The notes under the pieces were generated by a model. That model was given only the letters and a program-made list of their open reading frames with translations. It did not search any database and was not told the origin of the DNA. The translations under genes were made by a program, and so were the position numbers. From Amblyornis subalaris (Eukaryota; Chordata; Aves; Passeriformes; Ptilonorhynchidae), in the NCBI GenBank assembly GCA_018881555.1, contig JACAXG010000070.1, forward strand, positions 1,240,001-1,304,000: DNA of 64,000 bases, given 5' to 3'. This document shows positions 61,116 to 64,000 of the stretch, piece by piece; position 1 is the stretch's first letter; each line of letters opens with the position of its first letter.

Positions 61116-63832
61116 TCACTGCTCAGTGAGGCATTACATCCATTAGATGGTAAGCACTTCACACAAGTATTTAACAGGTCACTCACTCAGATGTGGAGTG
61201 AGACAAATACCACCATGGGGAACTTGAACCTCAATCAGGCATCTTCTGGAGGTGGCTGTCAGCCTTCAAAGAGAGCTGAGGCTCACCATAACACATATTT
61301 TGGCCTTTCAGGACAATTGCTAGACCTCATTCTTAGGTTCCAGTCCACAGCCCAGCCATATCCTGCCTCTAGTTCAGCTCTCAATTGAAATATCCCTGTG
61401 AAACCATTTTATTATATTATCAACATCTGATCACCTAATTCCTGCTGAGGAGAACTTTGCTCCAGAAATGAGCTCATGACTTGGATGGGCTACTCAAGGA
61501 CTGCAACTGCTTCCTAGGAAGAGATGTTTACAGAATCTCATTCACAGCCCCTCGCTGCTTTCCTTCTCAAGTGTGTGGCTGCTCGTGAAGGGGCTGCCTC
61601 TGCCCAGCACTGCTCGGAGCACACCTGACACCTGAGGTCAACACCACCTGCAGGCTGGGGGGGCTTCTGTTCCCATACCCTGGAAGGGATGGAGCAATAG
61701 GGTCTTCAGAGGTGAAGGTGCTCTCCTTGCCATCTAGAGGCTCAGTGGGCCTAGGAACAAGAGGTCTAAAGCCTCCCTATAGCCAGAAGTATACTCTTCA
61801 ACACAAAGCGTCAAGGTCCCATGCTGTAGCACATCATGGTCCTCCAGCACAGCAGGCTCACAACAGTTACCTTTACACCAGCTCCACTCCCAGAGCCCAA
61901 ATCCCACATTCCCACTTAGGCTGCTGAATGCAGATGATGCAACAGGTATTTATCACTGTCACCATAGAAGAATTCCCTTGCACGGGATGAATTCAGCACC
62001 AGCATTGCCTAGATAGTGCACCTGTGCTTTGCACTGTGAAGCAGAGATCTCAGTCTCACGAGTTTTGGGAACATTAACCCCTGCCCCTACTATTTCTCAT
62101 GTTATCTGTGCGATCTGTCAGGGAGCAGAAGCCATGTGAGGACATCCTTAAGCGTGAGCACCAGGTTCCCCTAGGACAAGAGATGAAATATTCGCTATGA
62201 CATATTAAAATAAACCAACCCCTCCTTCTTTGGAGCCAGATTGTGAATATGTAGGGTGTGTGTAGTCAGATGAATGTCATTGCCAGATAAGAACATCTCA
62301 CACAATAATGCAGTGTCGAGAGCCCCAGCGAGTGCCAGTTACTGATCACTGTCACGTCAGTACATTGCAAAACAACAACTGCTCTCTTTGCTGTTGCCAC
62401 ACCATGATTTTGCAGAACCTCAACAGTGAGCAGTCTCTGAGACTGTCCACAGGGAATGTCTCTTTGCTTTCCCTTTGTCCGTGGCCATACCTTTATACCA
62501 GGCGAGTGCAAGTATAAACATGTGCATGGAAGGAGAGGAACTAAAGCCACCCAGTAAGACAAGTCTGGCTTACAAAATGCTATCGGAGGCATACAAAGAG
62601 AAAGTGTGACTGAAACCTTTATAAAGTGTAACTGAACAGAACAAAGAGTGATACTATGGGTGTTTCTTCCCTGGGATAAGGTGGGTGCAGTGGGAACCTT
62701 CCGAGCCCTTCAGTTTTCCCAGCATTTTCCCTCTGTACTCTGTACAACCTGACCTCAGGCAGACTCAGATGAACGCAGAAATGAACGCAAAGAGTTAAAA
62801 CTGTCAAAGTAAACTGAATTATGTCTGACATATAGTCCTGTTTCCCATCCTGCTTTGCACTCTCATTTATAGGGAGGGGACAATACCTTTCCTTTCATAC
62901 AAGTGTAAATAAATGTCCAGTGCCAGACACAGCCACTGTGACTGACCTACAGGGGAGGACATTCAGCCCCTTCAAACTATGGAAGCAGACATAGGAAAAG
63001 GGTCAGTTTGACAACATATGGAAGGCTGTCAGGTGCCCTCTCAAACTGGGAAAGACACAGCCTTTCCAATGTAGATTTAAATTCAAAAGAAGTATTTATT
63101 TTAAAAGATAACAAAGGATTGACAGTGCACTGTCAATAATAAGATGCTAACAAGCAAGGCCATGCAAGAGAAATGTCTCACCCATTACCCACGTAGCTTC
63201 AGGGAGTGTCTCATCCCAATCCAACATCTGCCCAGGTATTTAAGCAATGACTTCAACAGACATCAGCACTTGGTAAACATTTCCTACCTGAGCTGGGGCA
63301 GCACAACCAGACCTAGGGGTGGCATAGAAAGTGTAGACTTTGGTTGTACTACAGAGGTGGGAGAGGTCTGAGAGCAGCAGCCTGCAGCCAGCTTTTGCCC
63401 AGCCAATTTGGGTATGCAGAGCAGTGTTTGCATGCTGGCAAGGACCCCTGGCAGAGACTGCCTTCCCCTGTAGGAACCTGGCCTCCGTCGAGCACTTGCT
63501 GCCTCAAAGTTGTGGCTTTGCTTCTGCTGTCCTGTGAGCCAAGGAGAAAATGAGCACACTGGGACAGTCTGCTATGGCCACTTGTGCTGGAGTCTGACAG
63601 GTATCCTTAGCACCTAAAATGAAGCAGAAACCCCATTTGGTATCACATAAAAGACTTTCTAAGGAAGCTTCTTTAGAAAAAGAATCTAATATTGCTAAGG
63701 CTCTTTGCTTTGTATTCTTCCACAGCTGAAGATACAGAACACTGGCACATCAAGCAGCAAGGGAAGGAAGGCAGAAAAACAGGAGAGATGTGTCATGGTC
63801 CAGGTAGGGGCTGGAGGAGCAGATTGGTACTG

Positions 63833-63860
63833 GGAATATAGGAATATAATGGAATATAAT
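63833..63860 (+). repeat. Short (GGAATATA)n-like repeat
   Basis: Three near-copies of GGAATATA(AT) in tandem. Too short to be more than a seed microsatellite. Confidence 0.8.
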
Positions 63861-63929
63861 TCCCATTGCAGTGGCCCTGTATGACACTGAGACACACATT
63901 TCATCTGTGACATATACGAAACAATTTCA

Positions 63930-63980
63930 GCTGTCTGAGCTCCAATTCCCTTTCTGGAAATGGGATCATCTGGTGCTCAC
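63930..63980 (+). mobile_element. Possible MIR-like trace
   Basis: GCTGTCTGAGCTCCAATTCCCTTTCTGGAAATGGGATCATC resembles the MIR block TGAGCCTCAGTTTCC...TGTAAAATGGGATAA. It is short and uncertain. Confidence 0.3.
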
Positions 63981-64000
63981 TGTTCTACTTGTGTCCCATA

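Larger units (their letters stand above)
58320..63925. other. Unique non-coding sequence, no gene seen
   Basis: I see no supportable gene. A 20-base A run lies at 59658-59677. A short open stretch with a Ser/Thr-rich end at 60072-60284 (plus) has no identifiable domain. A faint old-repeat trace lies at 61073-61115, and a short GGAATATA repeat at 63833-63860. Confidence 0.5.

Noticed and set aside
1..64000. CRISPR arrays, tRNA or rRNA genes, bacterial operons
   Set aside because: No regularly spaced repeat-spacer pattern, no tRNA-like A/B boxes outside the MIR-like head, and the repeats are vertebrate.

Overview
The window looks like non-coding nuclear DNA from a bird. It has no operons, no compact genes and no intact protein-coding gene that I can support. 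The avian call rests on the repeats. There are three 3'-end copies of CR1, the dominant bird LINE, and one of them ends in the typical ATTCTATGATTC-type tail. There are also much older L3/CR1-like LINE relics, several faint MIR-type SINE relics, a compact class II-like retroviral solo LTR, and many purine-rich microsatellites. All of this fits an intergenic region or a very long intron. The species cannot be told from the sequence.

Layout: 1-14.9 kb is mostly unique sequence, with one candidate conserved element (6.83-6.88 kb). 14.9-20.5 kb is a graveyard of nested retroelements. An old plus-strand L3/CR1-like LINE (15.8-17.6 kb, with its 3' part at 18.3-18.56 kb) is split by a minus-strand CR1 (18.03-18.30 kb). 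Next comes a pure A54 run. A second old LINE copy (19.2-20.5 kb) is split by a 486-bp solo LTR (19310-19795) with perfect 6-bp target-site duplications. 20.5-28.3 kb is unique. 28.34-28.58 kb is a (GGGAA)n array containing a 65-N assembly gap. 29.14-29.76 kb is a well-preserved minus-strand CR1 3' end. 29.8-37.7 kb is unique.

37.7-38.04 kb holds a MIR-like relic followed by a TAAT-rich candidate regulatory block. 38.85-40.8 kb has four purine-rich tracts, all with purines on the plus strand. 40.28-41.47 kb holds the most unusual item: a decayed Ty3/Gypsy-type pol relic with reverse transcriptase, RNase H and linker blocks in the right order. 41.5-58.1 kb is mostly unique, with MIR-like relics (43.6, 44.4 and 53.0 kb), a homeodomain-site-rich block (45.7 kb) and an AT-rich tract (47.5 kb). 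A plus-strand CR1 3' end lies at 58.1-58.3 kb, and the last 5.7 kb is unique apart from short simple repeats and faint old-repeat traces.

Because no genes are recognised, there is no pathway to describe. What the window records is the order of insertions: old LINEs first, then CR1 and the LTR inserted into them. About a hundred isolated single-N positions limit any reading-frame argument. All family assignments are by eye from remembered consensus features; no database search was run.
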